64,000 nucleotides of DNA, from NCBI GenBank assembly GCA_002839315.1, contig PGXV01000009.1, forward strand, positions 1 to 64,000. The letters are read 5' to 3'. Position numbers and translations under genes: made by a program. Positions 34,057-42,462 of the stretch are shown piece after piece (the first letter of the stretch is position 1; every line of letters begins with the position of its first letter). The stretch is from Spirochaetae bacterium HGW-Spirochaetae-3. GTDB taxonomy: Bacteria; Spirochaetota; Spirochaetia; Treponematales; UBA12059. The notes under the pieces were generated by a model. That model was not told the DNA's origin and searched no databases. It saw only the letters and a list, made by a program, of their open reading frames with translations.

Positions 34057-34704
34057 CTAGATGAGCCTTTCCTTGATGGCCGTAACGGCTATCTGCGTCC
34101 TGGCCTGCAGCCCCATCTTTGAGAGGATGGATGAGACCCTGTTCTTGACGGTGCCCTCGGAACAATGGTCCGACTCGGCGATTTCCTTGTTGCTCATGCC
34201 CTCCGCGATATACGAAACGACCCGAAGGTCGGACGCGGTAAGCTCGTATCGCTTCGCCGAGGAGTCCGTTTCGTCGCAGTCGTAGGGGAATCCTGTTTTC
34301 GCGATAAATGGTGCCACGCATGGATGGTATACGATCAGCCCGGCGGCGACGCTCCGTATCGCCGAGACGAACACCCCGGGCTCGACGTCCTTGAGTACGA
34401 ACCCCCTCACGCCGAGCCGGATAGCGGCTCCGATGGCGGAAGGTTCCTCGAAGGTGGTAAACAGGAGGACGGGTACGGCGGGAGCGGAAACGGCGAGTCG
34501 CTCTGCCGCCTCGAGGCCCGAAACGCCCGGCATGCGAATGTCGAACACGGCTATGTCCGGCTTCAGGGCCTCGACCGCGCGTACCGCTTCCGCTCCGTCG
34601 GAGCAGGCCATCGCGACCTCTATATCGGGTTCCGCCCGCAATAGGCCCGCGAGCGACGAGAGAATGAGCGGATGATCCTCGGCGAGCACTATTCGTAGGG
34701 GCAT
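34057..34704 (-). CDS. NarL/LuxR-family response regulator
   Basis: A 215-residue regulator. The receiver domain (residues 1-120) has the acidic pair in LAEDHP, the phosphorylated Asp in DIAVFDIRMPGVSG, TTFEE and the conserved Lys in LKDVEPG. The DNA-binding helix-turn-helix (residues 150-215) has LTASDLRVVSYIAEGMSNKEIAESDHCSEGTVKNRVSSILSKMG. Its start overlaps the end of the PAS sensor gene by one base, and the kinase gene follows after three bases. The three proteins therefore form one signalling operon. Regulated genes are unknown; the adjacent divergent envelope genes (35826 onward) are obvious candidates. Confidence 0.92.
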   Translation of the reverse strand: MPLRIVLAEDHPLILSSLAGLLRAEPDIEVAMACSDGAEAVRAVEALKPDIAVFDIRMPGVSGLEAAERLAVSAPAVPVLLFTTFEEPSAIGAAIRLGVRGFVLKDVEPGVFVSAIRSVAAGLIVYHPCVAPFIAKTGFPYDCDETDSSAKRYELTASDLRVVSYIAEGMSNKEIAESDHCSEGTVKNRVSSILSKMGLQARTQIAVTAIKERLI

Positions 34705-35687
34705 TAGTCGTTCCTCCGGCGATACGGCATCCTATGCACCGTTTCCCTGATCCTGTCCATCGCCTCCCTGGAGTCGGCGATAGCCGATTCCAGGGAGGCC
34801 CTTTTTAGCTCGCTCTCTTCGGCCAGCCGTTCTAGTCGTCCGCGGATACCCAGTAGGTAGGTTCCTATCTTCTCCGTTACGCCTTCCCGTTCTCGGCGTA
34901 GCGTTTCTTCTGATTCTATGGATCTTGCCAGCGACGACTCGTCGAGGAGGCGCCGATTCCTGTTGCGGAGTCGAATATTCTGCGACTCGAGGGCCTCGAG
35001 GAGCGCGCATTCATCGGTGACGTCGCTCAGGCAGAAGGCGCAGGCGCTTGGCGCTGCTTCGTCCTTCGTAGAGTCGTCTCGTCCGCTTATAGGCGAGCGC
35101 CAATACCTGAAGCGGCGTCCTCGTAATTCCAGCTCGCCTGCCGGATACTCGCCCCGCCTGACGCTTGCGAGCGCGCGGCTTAGTTCCGGCGCGTAACCGG
35201 CCCTGTCGAAGCGGCCGATGAGATCGTCCAGGGAGTCGCCGATGAAGGGGCCGTGGCCGTCGAAGCCGAGCGCCCCCCAGGAGATGATATCGTAGCGCGA
35301 GTCCATGATGATGACGCTGTCGCGTATAGAGTCGAGTACCCACCGCGCCATCCGCTCCGTCGGTAGGCCCCGTCCGCTGTCCGGGATCGGTTTCTCGGTA
35401 GCCTTTCGCGTTTTTCCGGCGAGAGTCGCCGCCGAGGCTAGCGTAATCGCCCCGCAGGCGAAGCAGAAGATCCCGGCCGCGCCGAAGAAGGCATCCCATC
35501 CGGCATACGGGCACGTCGAAGAGAGCGGCGAGAGTATGGCCGCCGCCGAGAGACCGCCTATCCCGATCCGAGTAAGTATACCGGCCCGCCGTTCCGCGGC
35601 ATCCCAAGCCGCCAAGCATAACAACGCGAGCGCCAATACGGAAAAACCGTATCGAGCGTAATTCCAATATGAGTAATACGTTCCCAT
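34704..35687 (-). CDS. Membrane PAS protein without kinase domain
   Basis: A protein of 327 residues from the ATG chosen at 35687; earlier ATGs at 35723 and 35705 would contain the promoter ATGACA-N16-TACTAT. Three transmembrane helices (residues 10-95) are followed by a PAS domain (RWVLDSIRDSVIIMDSRYDIISWG onward) and a long coiled coil of about 95 residues. No histidine box or ATPase domain follows. It shares the operon with a complete kinase and regulator, so it may modulate the kinase, for example by forming mixed complexes. The gene overlaps the regulator gene by one base. Confidence 0.72.
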   Translation of the reverse strand: MGTYYSYWNYARYGFSVLALALLCLAAWDAAERRAGILTRIGIGGLSAAAILSPLSSTCPYAGWDAFFGAAGIFCFACGAITLASAATLAGKTRKATEKPIPDSGRGLPTERMARWVLDSIRDSVIIMDSRYDIISWGALGFDGHGPFIGDSLDDLIGRFDRAGYAPELSRALASVRRGEYPAGELELRGRRFRYWRSPISGRDDSTKDEAAPSACAFCLSDVTDECALLEALESQNIRLRNRNRRLLDESSLARSIESEETLRREREGVTEKIGTYLLGIRGRLERLAEESELKRASLESAIADSREAMDRIRETVHRMPYRRRND

Positions 35688-35695
35688 TCGAGTCC

Positions 35696-35723
35696 ATAGT
35701 ACCATACATATGACTTTTGTCAT
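35696..35723 (-). promoter_or_regulatory. Promoter of the PAS/regulator/kinase operon
   Basis: On the minus strand ATGACA (35723-35718), a 16-base spacer and TACTAT (35701-35696), ending eight bases before the ATG at 35687. No Shine-Dalgarno is present. Confidence 0.55.
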
Positions 35724-35825
35724 TGATGAAGATGACTAAAGCCTTCTTGTTTTTACCCATCCGGTACTACCGGGAGGGGAGCTCGAACGGGCAGAATCCG
35801 TCTCGACTATTAGCAAGGAGATCGA

Positions 35826-37055
35826 ATGCTTAAAAACCGTCGCTTCACGGCTTTCCTTATAGGAATCGCCTGTTTCGTACCGCTCGCGGCAGAGGATTCC
35901 GAGCCGACGCGAGCTCCCGCCTGGGGTAGCATGTACGCCTCGGGTAACGCTATTCCCGGCGGCCAAATCGCGATCGAGGGAAGCGGAGGGGCGCTCGTGC
36001 TTTCCGCCGCGCCTTCGCTCGAATTGATAGTCTGGAAGCCTTCCATGCTTGGTACGGCTCCCTTGGATATCGGCCTCCAGGTGATGGGACGCGTCGCTCT
36101 TCCCCTTCGCGACGCCGGAGCGCAGCTGGGCTTCGGGGCCGGCGGCAGCGTGCACATGGGGCTCCGCGGGCTCGAATTGCCCATATCCGAGTACCTGGAT
36201 AACGTCGACCTGTTCGCCCGCTTCGGCTTAGGATACGCCCTCACGCCGAGCGATGGCCCGGGACTGGTCGGCTATAGCTCGTCCGGGTTCAACTATTTCC
36301 TCGGCGATCGGCTGTACCTGGGATTGGCGTATACCCAGTGGGGGTATTTCGGCGGCGTCTCCGCGCAGGGCGGTATCCGGCTCGGCAAGAGCTCCTCCGT
36401 TTCCGGGATGGGCGATGTCTGGGAAGCGAGCGCGAAGGCGATCGACGCTACCGCCGAGGCGATCTTCGTATCCCGTTTCTACGCCTACTACTTCACGTCG
36501 TTCTATACCGGCGGATACTATTTTCCCGCCCCGTATAAGGTCGGCGATTCTACCGTATATAGGATACGCGATCGCGAATCCGGCTCGTCGTACTTCATCG
36601 AGCGCGCCTTGCTCGCCGCGGACGCCGACGGCGGCCGATGGTGGCGGCTTAAGTTCTGGCAGGGCGACGAGAGCGTGCTGTACGAGTTCAGGATGCAGGC
36701 CGATACGCGCGTCTCGGAGATCTACTATAGCGAGAACGGCGGCCCCGCTGTCCGGGTCGTTCCTTCCAAGGCCGATATGGCCGGTTACTACGACGGCGCT
36801 ATAGTGCTGGAGGACTTCGAGCGCGAGGCCGTCTCGAAGGAGACCGTACGGGTAGGCGCCGGTCGCTACGAAGCCTCGCTCGTTTCAAGGTCGGTCGTCG
36901 ATGACGACGGCTCCGCCCGGAAGCATTCCTGGTGGCTAGCGGATTCCGTTCCCGGAGGACTCGTCAAGTATGCGGTAAGGGGCGATGACGCCGATATGGA
37001 ACTGAGCCTGGAATCCGTGCGGAAGGGCACCGAATTCCAATTGAGGGGTAAGTAG
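35826..37055 (+). CDS. Exported envelope protein, barrel-like, unknown function
   Basis: A 409-residue protein with a signal peptide (MLKNRRFTAFLIGIACFVPLAA). Residues 25-200 alternate polar and aromatic residues with glycine turns (LELIVWKPS, LGFGAGGSVHMGLRG, LFARFGLGYAL, LYLGLAYTQWGYFGGVSAQGG), as in outer-membrane beta barrels. The C-terminal 200 residues are a soluble strand-rich domain (YRIRDRESGSSYFIERALLAAD, RWWRLKFWQGDESVLYEF). AAGGAG precedes the ATG. The next gene begins at the stop codon of this one. No family was recognised. The divergent two-component operon may control it. Confidence 0.65.
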   Translation: MLKNRRFTAFLIGIACFVPLAAEDSEPTRAPAWGSMYASGNAIPGGQIAIEGSGGALVLSAAPSLELIVWKPSMLGTAPLDIGLQVMGRVALPLRDAGAQLGFGAGGSVHMGLRGLELPISEYLDNVDLFARFGLGYALTPSDGPGLVGYSSSGFNYFLGDRLYLGLAYTQWGYFGGVSAQGGIRLGKSSSVSGMGDVWEASAKAIDATAEAIFVSRFYAYYFTSFYTGGYYFPAPYKVGDSTVYRIRDRESGSSYFIERALLAADADGGRWWRLKFWQGDESVLYEFRMQADTRVSEIYYSENGGPAVRVVPSKADMAGYYDGAIVLEDFEREAVSKETVRVGAGRYEASLVSRSVVDDDGSARKHSWWLADSVPGGLVKYAVRGDDADMELSLESVRKGTEFQLRGK

Positions 37056-37726
37056 TGAACACCAAGAGAATCATCGTCGCTTGCGCCGTGTTGGCGCTCG
37101 GATCGGCAGCGTACGGAGCCGACGCGGCTACGCTGAATGCCGTTAGCTTCGATCCCATAGCCGTGATCTTCAATCTATACTCGGGCTCGTACGAACGTGC
37201 GCTGAGCGACCAATTTTCGGCGAAGGTATCCCTGGCCTATTCCCCCAACTTCTTCTGGGTATCTGATATCGGCTATTTCGACGCGTCCGTCGAGGGACGA
37301 TTCTATCTTGGATCCATCCTGCGGGGCCTTCTCGCCGATGTCGAGCTCGCCGAGAAGCTCCGCGACCGTTTCTTCTCTCCGGGCATTGTCGGGCCGTACC
37401 TAGGCGCCTTCGTCGGCTGCCTCGGCGCCTCGGTGCGCGACTGGACGGCGGTCGACGGGGGAGGCGACCCCTATACCTTCAACGCGGACGCCTTCGGGCT
37501 CGGCGCCGGGGCTAGCGTCGGCTTCAAGTACGCGCTGTTCGGCGATGGCCTGACGTTCTTCGCCGAGCCGTTCGTCGGATTCAGGTACTACGCCCTCGTA
37601 GGCGGAGATAACGGATGGCGCTATACCGACGCGTCCGGTAACGACATCGCTAAGCCCTCGGCCTTCGACGACGGCTTCAGCCGGACCGGCGTATTCTTCG
37701 GCGTCAACGTGGGCGTGGCGTTCTGA
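37055..37726 (+). CDS. Outer-membrane beta-barrel-like protein
   Basis: A 223-residue protein with a signal peptide (NTKRIIVACAVLALGSAAYGAD). It has repeated amphipathic strands and glycine/aromatic-rich turns (VIFNLYSGSYERALSDQFSAKVSLAYS, FGLGAGASVGFKYALFGDGLTFFAEPFVGFRYYALVGGDNGW) and ends in VGVAF, a terminal aromatic as in many barrel proteins. The GTG start shares a base with the previous stop (TAG/GTG), with GAGGGG upstream, so translation is coupled to the gene before. Function unknown. Confidence 0.7.
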   Translation: MNTKRIIVACAVLALGSAAYGADAATLNAVSFDPIAVIFNLYSGSYERALSDQFSAKVSLAYSPNFFWVSDIGYFDASVEGRFYLGSILRGLLADVELAEKLRDRFFSPGIVGPYLGAFVGCLGASVRDWTAVDGGGDPYTFNADAFGLGAGASVGFKYALFGDGLTFFAEPFVGFRYYALVGGDNGWRYTDASGNDIAKPSAFDDGFSRTGVFFGVNVGVAF

Positions 37727-37797
37727 CGGGGCTAGACGACCTTCGCGGCAACGACGCGAACGAGACGAGTAAAGACGCGGCGCGTCCGCCCGTATTC

Positions 37798-38271
37798 ATG
37801 GTATTGCTGGTCGGCGCGATCGCGGTCCTGCTCTTGGTTCTCGGAGCCCAGCGGGTGGACAAGTACCGGGATATACGCGACTGGCCGGTAGTCCGGGGCG
37901 TCGTCGTGGCTTCCTCTATGACAGAGCGAGCGCGGGCGACGCTGGAATCGTATCAGGCCCCCGCCAAGATAGACGCCGTCGGTAACGTCGAGTTCCGTTA
38001 TAGCGTCGCCGGCGCCGAATACGAAGGTTCGAGCCTTTCTCTGGAGTCGATGACCAACCAGCCCGGGTTGAAGATGAAGCTCAGGAAGGCCTACCCGGCG
38101 GGAACCGAGGTCGAGGTCCATTACGATCCGGGCTACCCCGAAGAATCGTACCTGGAGGTCCGGGCGGGATTCTCAACATGGAGCCTTTTAGGGTGGGGCG
38201 TCTTACTCGGAGCCTTCTTCTTCTATATCCTGTGGAAGGGCTATGTCGAACCGGCGATACGCGAGCGCTAG
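37798..38271 (+). CDS. DUF3592 family membrane protein
   Basis: A protein of 157 residues from the ATG at 37798. It has transmembrane helices near residues 1-18 and 130-150, with the DUF3592 pattern between them: WPVVRGVVVASS, VEFRYSVAGAEYEGSSL and YPAGTEVEVHYDPGYPEESYLE. The function of the family is unknown. No Shine-Dalgarno precedes this ATG. The frame is open back to a CTG that overlaps the previous stop (CTGA at 37723-37726), so the true start could be that near-cognate codon and add 25 polar residues. Confidence 0.72.
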   Translation: MVLLVGAIAVLLLVLGAQRVDKYRDIRDWPVVRGVVVASSMTERARATLESYQAPAKIDAVGNVEFRYSVAGAEYEGSSLSLESMTNQPGLKMKLRKAYPAGTEVEVHYDPGYPEESYLEVRAGFSTWSLLGWGVLLGAFFFYILWKGYVEPAIRER

Positions 38272-38280
38272 ATGAATTCC

Positions 38281-38344
38281 GGCGGCCTCCGACTAGTCGG
38301 GACCTTGTTCCCGCCCGGAGACCGCCATTTTTTTCCTAAAACGC
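38281..38344 (+). terminator. Terminator after the envelope operon
   Basis: Outer arms GGCGG (38281-38285) and CCGCC (38332-38336), with a second pairing TCCG/CGGA inside, enclose a palindrome CCGACTAGTCGG and are followed by ATTTTTTT to 38344. It begins 10 bases after the DUF3592 stop. Confidence 0.7.
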
Positions 38345-38377
38345 CGGCCTCGCCTCCGGTCGATGGATTTCCTCCTA

Positions 38378-39301
38378 TTACGCGTCGCGACCACTGCGGT
38401 CGCCTCTTAGCTTGGCCTGCGCATCGAGGAGAGGACGGAGCCGTAAGGCGTTGACGACGCTTCCCTCGCTCGACGAGAAGTAGCGTTTGTCGATCGAAAA
38501 TCGTTCGCCCGGACCATCGTCGTCTATGCGGCCGTCCAAGCCGACGCTGAAACGGTCATTATCGACGATGATTCGATAAACGAGTTCTATGCATAGCGAT
38601 TCGTCCCGGCTTGCCGCGATAAATCTGCCTGGCTCGCTTTCGAGGAAAGCGAATCCTGATACGAAGTCTTCCCTTCTGACAAGGCCGACTGGCGATTCGC
38701 TAAGCTTCTCGTTCAAGGCGACGATGGCTCTATAGTATGCTTCGGGGTTCTCGGCGGTGCCTTCGCCGGCCTGGAGCATGCCTTCGAAGGCCTTGTAGCC
38801 GATCCTGTTCATCTCGTCATCGAAGGCCTTATTAGCCTTGGCGGTCTCCTTCTTGACGTCTATCGGCTTGGTCGGCGGATTGACGTATCTTGAAATCGCG
38901 AAGAGCCTGTCGATGTGATCTTGCGACAGGCATACGAGGTTCGGACCCGAGAGAACGATGGATTCGACGGCTTCGCTTACCGAGTGCGTCTTGGCTTTGT
39001 CAATGAAGATAAGCCTTTCTATGAGCTTCATCTGGTCGATGACGAGCCGGTCTAGCCGTTTGACCAGGCCTTCAAGCGTAGCTTCGATCTCGCGGACGTT
39101 GAACGCATTGACCTTAGCGGCCTTGAGCTTCTCCATGGACACGAATACGTCATGGGCTATGCTCTGTGCCGCATTCATGAAATCGCTCTTCTGGGCTATG
39201 GAAAGCGTAATGCTGTTCTTTACGTAGGCGAGATAGATCAGGTAGGTCTTTACGCGCGCGTCGAACTCGACGTGCGCCGGCTCCTTACGCTTACCGAACA
39301 T
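38378..39301 (-). CDS. Conserved-looking protein of unknown function
   Basis: A 307-residue soluble protein with no signal peptide or transmembrane helix. The first 120 residues are strongly helical (FDARVKTYLIYLAYVKNSITLSIAQKSDFM, VREIEATLEGLVKRLDRLVIDQMKLIERLIF). The C-terminal part mixes strands and helices (GFAFLESEPGRFIAASRDESLCIELVYRIIVDNDRFSVGLDG). No family was recognised. AAAAGGAG precedes the ATG. It follows the next membrane-protein gene by 42 bases on the same strand, so the two may be cotranscribed. Confidence 0.6.
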   Translation of the reverse strand: MFGKRKEPAHVEFDARVKTYLIYLAYVKNSITLSIAQKSDFMNAAQSIAHDVFVSMEKLKAAKVNAFNVREIEATLEGLVKRLDRLVIDQMKLIERLIFIDKAKTHSVSEAVESIVLSGPNLVCLSQDHIDRLFAISRYVNPPTKPIDVKKETAKANKAFDDEMNRIGYKAFEGMLQAGEGTAENPEAYYRAIVALNEKLSESPVGLVRREDFVSGFAFLESEPGRFIAASRDESLCIELVYRIIVDNDRFSVGLDGRIDDDGPGERFSIDKRYFSSSEGSVVNALRLRPLLDAQAKLRGDRSGRDA

Positions 39302-39343
39302 TATTGGCTCCTTTTCGTCATACGGGCCGCGATATCGCGTCGA

Positions 39344-39982
39344 TCAGGCGGGGTGATAGTCGTCCGTGAATTTTAGCTTGCGCTTGTCCTCGAAGCCGAG
39401 CCTGGTACCGATGAGAAATGTCCCGAGAGACCAGTAGGCGAGGGGCATGAAAACCGCGGCGAGAGGATAGCCTATGACGCTGGCATAGGCGAGCCCGGTA
39501 AGGGCGCAGAAGGCCCTGAAATGGCGTATGGACCTGTCGGCAGCGTCGACGGGTCTCAGCGCGGCGCAGAGTCCCAGCCACCCGAGAGCCCTAGTAAAAT
39601 AAGAGGCCAAGTATACCTTCGGCGAATCGAGGATAGAAACCGCCAAGCGCTTGAGCCCTATGGCGTCCCGGGACGCGATGGCTCTCAGGTCTATCCCGGC
39701 CTCGTAGACAGCCTCGCTACCCGTAACGGCCGCGAACGACGCCGCGAGGATCATCGTGAGCGGCCAAAGCCAGGGCGCGCGAAGCCGCTTCTCGACGAAC
39801 GAGGCGAGAAACAGTAGCGGAACGAGGAGCGCCGCGTCGAAGACGATGTTTCCCAGTACGGATACGTCCCGGGCGTCGAGCATAAAATCGAATTCGCCAG
39901 CGTAATAACCCGCGATAGCGGCTATGAACAAGACGCATATGAGCATGGATAATACGCCGACGAGGAACTTGGCTACGCGCAT
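39344..39982 (-). CDS. Membrane protein of unknown function
   Basis: A protein of 212 residues from the ATG with GAGAGGT upstream; an upstream in-frame ATG at 40024 has no ribosome site. Six transmembrane helices are likely, for example VAKFLVGVLSMLICVLFIAAIAG, IVFDAALLVPLLFLASFV and MPLAYWSLGTFLIGTRLG. The tail is charged (EDKRKLKFTDDYHPA). No family was recognised. A TATACT box lies about 35 bases before the ATG. It leads a pair with the helical soluble protein. Confidence 0.58.
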   Translation of the reverse strand: MRVAKFLVGVLSMLICVLFIAAIAGYYAGEFDFMLDARDVSVLGNIVFDAALLVPLLFLASFVEKRLRAPWLWPLTMILAASFAAVTGSEAVYEAGIDLRAIASRDAIGLKRLAVSILDSPKVYLASYFTRALGWLGLCAALRPVDAADRSIRHFRAFCALTGLAYASVIGYPLAAVFMPLAYWSLGTFLIGTRLGFEDKRKLKFTDDYHPA

Positions 39983-40361
39983 GGTAGTACCTCTCGTTTT
40001 TTTATCGTAGGACGAGTATAGCATCGCTTGCTGGAAGGCGGAAGCGAAAAGGTCCGCTGGTCCAGCAAGGGCATGAAAGCTGATATCGCGACCGTCTGCC
40101 TGACCATACGGAGAAGCGTCCCGCTATGGGACGGCTTCTGATTCCTGATGTGCTCCCGGTCGACGGGGTATGCCTTGCGCGCCGGCTGACCGGGAGTATC
40201 GATCATGTCGTCAGGCCGCGATCGACGAGGTAGAACGGCCGGGCGGCATCGAACGGGGGGACCGTCGAGTCGTCGCGCTACCGGTAATGCCGCTATTGAC
40301 GGCGCCGCGCGTCGCATCCTGAGCGGTAGCGACAGCGACGCCGCGAGCCGACCCGGACGGC
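39983..40361. other. 379-base stretch with hairpins but no supported gene
   Basis: It holds an 8-bp inverted repeat (CTTGCTGG at 40027-40034, CCAGCAAG at 40062-40069) and a hairpin with GTCCC/GGGAC flanked by AAGC/GCTT at 40109-40133. Neither has a T-run. A minus-strand frame over 39973-40317 has no ribosome site and no similarity I recognise. The stretch might be a decayed gene. Confidence 0.45.
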
Positions 40362-40808
40362 CTACTTGACCAGGAAGTGGATGACCGTCTCGAGCTTCTC
40401 CGGCGCTACCTCCTCGGGGCTGTTCATGTACTCCTCGTACATACGCTCCTCGAGCTCGAGGCCGCGCTCCTTGCAGAAGGCCGTCAGCGCGTCGTAGGTC
40501 TTGGCCATCGTCTCGTAGGAGCCCACGTGCGCGGCGGTCGCGTGGCGCCCCCCCGGCAGCTTGCCGGGCTTCACGCGGCCCTCTCCCGCGGCAGGAGCGC
40601 CTACCGGGAAGCCTATCTCCACGTCCAGGTCGTCCATGTCCATGTTGTAGTACATGGCGTACGGCGGCCCCGCGAACGGGATGCCGTTCGCGGCCATATA
40701 ACCGGCTATCTCGCCGTATACGGGGCCCATGCTCTCCGGCAGCTTGGCGACGGGCGTTCTGTAGCGTACCGACAGCGCGTCGCGCTCAGCGCATTCGATG
40801 ATCCTCAT
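40362..40808 (-). CDS. GyrI-like effector-binding domain protein
   Basis: A 148-residue stand-alone GyrI-like (AraC effector-binding, SHV-fold) domain. RTPVAKLPESMGPVYGEIAGYMAANGI, YYNMDMDDLDVEIGFPV, RHATAAHVGSYETMAKTYDALTAFCKERG and EEYMNSPEEVAPEKLETVIHFLV follow the family order, including the acidic binding residue near the end. Such domains bind cationic or aromatic small molecules, and some hydrolyse cyclopropanone hydrates. AAGGAG precedes the ATG. It lies 81 bases downstream of a WYL regulator, a common pairing. Confidence 0.85.
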   Translation of the reverse strand: MRIIECAERDALSVRYRTPVAKLPESMGPVYGEIAGYMAANGIPFAGPPYAMYYNMDMDDLDVEIGFPVGAPAAGEGRVKPGKLPGGRHATAAHVGSYETMAKTYDALTAFCKERGLELEERMYEEYMNSPEEVAPEKLETVIHFLVK

Positions 40809-40889
40809 GCTCGCTCTCCTTATAGAACCAGGATGGACGCATGGTAGCGCGGGATATACGACAACTGTATGTCGGGGTTAATCGTAAAT

Positions 40890-41825
40890 CTATTCATATA
40901 GCGATCGAATTTTCCCGGCGGCGTCCTTGACGGCGGCGCGCAGGCGCTCCGGCTCTAGTACCTCGACGAAATGGCCGTAGGACAGGACGTAGCCGTACAT
41001 CCACCCGTCCTCCGGCATGGCCGTCCTGACGACTATCGAGCCGTCGTCGCGGCGCTCCATGCCCTCCTCGTTATGGAACTCCTCGACGAGGGGGGCCATC
41101 TCTGGGGAGAATCGCAGCCGCATCTCGACGAGGCCGCCGGTAGCGGCGGGGTCGTTCTCCAGCGAGAATTCCTCGAAGGACTTGGGCCTCCTCGCGAAAC
41201 GCTCCGGCAGGATAACCGGCCTCCGGATGCGCGACGCGCGGAACAGCCGGTAGTCGCCCCTGAGCCTGCAGTAGCCGAACAGGTACCAGGCCCGCCACTT
41301 GAACACGACGGTCATAGGCTCGACCACGCGCCTCGTCGACTCCAGCCGGTTGCTCGTGTACTCGAACTCGAGGAGCCGCCCGTCCTCGACCGCGGCCTGC
41401 ACGACGCGGAACGAGTCGCGCTGCGCCGGCCCGCCGCCGAGCGCGCTGAAGTCGACGTGCAGCCGTTCCTCCCGGCGCCTGAGCCCCTCGTCGCCCGACC
41501 TCGGCAGGAGGCCGCGCACCTTCTCGAGCGCGCCCGCGATATGGCCGTCGTCGAGCGTGCCCGCTATGCCGCCCAGCGCCGTGACGATGTAGAACAGGTC
41601 GTCGGGCGAGACGAGCCGCCGGTCCAGCTTGAACCCGTCCATGATGCCGTAGCCGCCCGACGGCCCCTGAACGCTCATCACCGGTATGCCCGCCAGGTTG
41701 ATCGCGTCCATATCCCGCTGGATGGTCCGCACCGACACCCCGAATCGCTCCGCCAGGACGGACGCGCTCGCCAGCTCGCGGTTGAGGAGGTATACGACGA
41801 TGGACAGCAGGCGGTCGATCTTCAC
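40890..41825 (-). CDS. YafY-type HTH/WYL-domain transcriptional regulator
   Basis: A 311-residue regulator. The N-terminal HTH_11 domain has DRLLSIVVYLLNRELASASVLAERFGVSVRTIQRDMDAINLAGIPVMSVQG. The WYL domain, about residues 140-215, has FEYTSNRLESTRRVVEPMTVVFKWRAWYLFGYCRLRGDYRLFRASRIRR (W-Y-L signature WYLFGYC). A WCX-like end follows. The start is GTG with no clear Shine-Dalgarno. It sits 33 bases after an isochorismatase-like gene and before the GyrI-like gene, so it probably controls this small cluster. The ligand is unknown. Confidence 0.88.
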   Translation of the reverse strand: MKIDRLLSIVVYLLNRELASASVLAERFGVSVRTIQRDMDAINLAGIPVMSVQGPSGGYGIMDGFKLDRRLVSPDDLFYIVTALGGIAGTLDDGHIAGALEKVRGLLPRSGDEGLRRREERLHVDFSALGGGPAQRDSFRVVQAAVEDGRLLEFEYTSNRLESTRRVVEPMTVVFKWRAWYLFGYCRLRGDYRLFRASRIRRPVILPERFARRPKSFEEFSLENDPAATGGLVEMRLRFSPEMAPLVEEFHNEEGMERRDDGSIVVRTAMPEDGWMYGYVLSYGHFVEVLEPERLRAAVKDAAGKIRSLYE

Positions 41826-41858
41826 GGGGCGGCCAGATAGGCGATGAGCGCGCGGAGC

Positions 41859-42353
41859 CTAGGCCGTCATGAATTTCTTGAGCGCGCCGTAGCTGATCAC
41901 CGTGCTTATGTCCTCCACCATGCGCGCATGGTCCCGGTCGTCGCTGGCTACCGCGCGCTTGAGCATCATCGGCGCGTAGTCCAGGTCGAGCGCGCCGCGA
42001 TAGGTGGACAGCACGCAGTACTCGGCGCAGTAGCCGGCGATCAGCAGCGTATCGACGCCTCGGGACCTCAGGTACTCGTCGAGTCCCGTCTTGTTGAAGC
42101 TGTTGCCGTAGCGCTTGGTAACCCGGAATTCCGCCGGCTCCGGAACCAAGGCGTCGAGCAGCTCGAAGCCCGGCTGGCCCGGCGAGGCCCCGTCGTCGTC
42201 GTCATGGTGCTGGATCCACGCTATCGGCAAGCCCTTGCGCCTGAACAGGGGGAGCGTCGCGTTTATGTATTCGCACGCCTCGTCCATCGAATGCTCGGTC
42301 CGCTCGTCGCGGTAGGCTTTCTGCAGGTCTATCACCAGGAACGCTATCTTCAT
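41859..42353 (-). CDS. Isochorismatase-family cysteine hydrolase
   Basis: A 164-residue hydrolase. The catalytic triad of the family is visible: Asp in FLVIDLQKAY, Lys in RVTKRYGNSF and Cys in GYCAEYCVLSTYRGAL, with the usual cis-peptide region before it. The family cleaves isochorismate, nicotinamide, N-carbamoylsarcosine and related amides, and the sequence does not decide among these. GAGGAGG precedes the ATG. It leads the three-gene run with the WYL and GyrI-like genes. Confidence 0.83.
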   Translation of the reverse strand: MKIAFLVIDLQKAYRDERTEHSMDEACEYINATLPLFRRKGLPIAWIQHHDDDDGASPGQPGFELLDALVPEPAEFRVTKRYGNSFNKTGLDEYLRSRGVDTLLIAGYCAEYCVLSTYRGALDLDYAPMMLKRAVASDDRDHARMVEDISTVISYGALKKFMTA

Positions 42354-42462
42354 GGAGTCCTCCTCGGACGAGTGCAGTATACTACCGCTCGGCGATTCTG
42401 CCGATGGTCGGGATAGTATCCGCGCGGGGCGCTAGACGACGGTATCGCCTGAAAGGATCGCC

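Noticed and set aside
39973-40317. A minus-strand frame of 114 codons
   Set aside because: It overlaps the start of the membrane-protein gene, lacks a ribosome site and has no similarity that I recognise.
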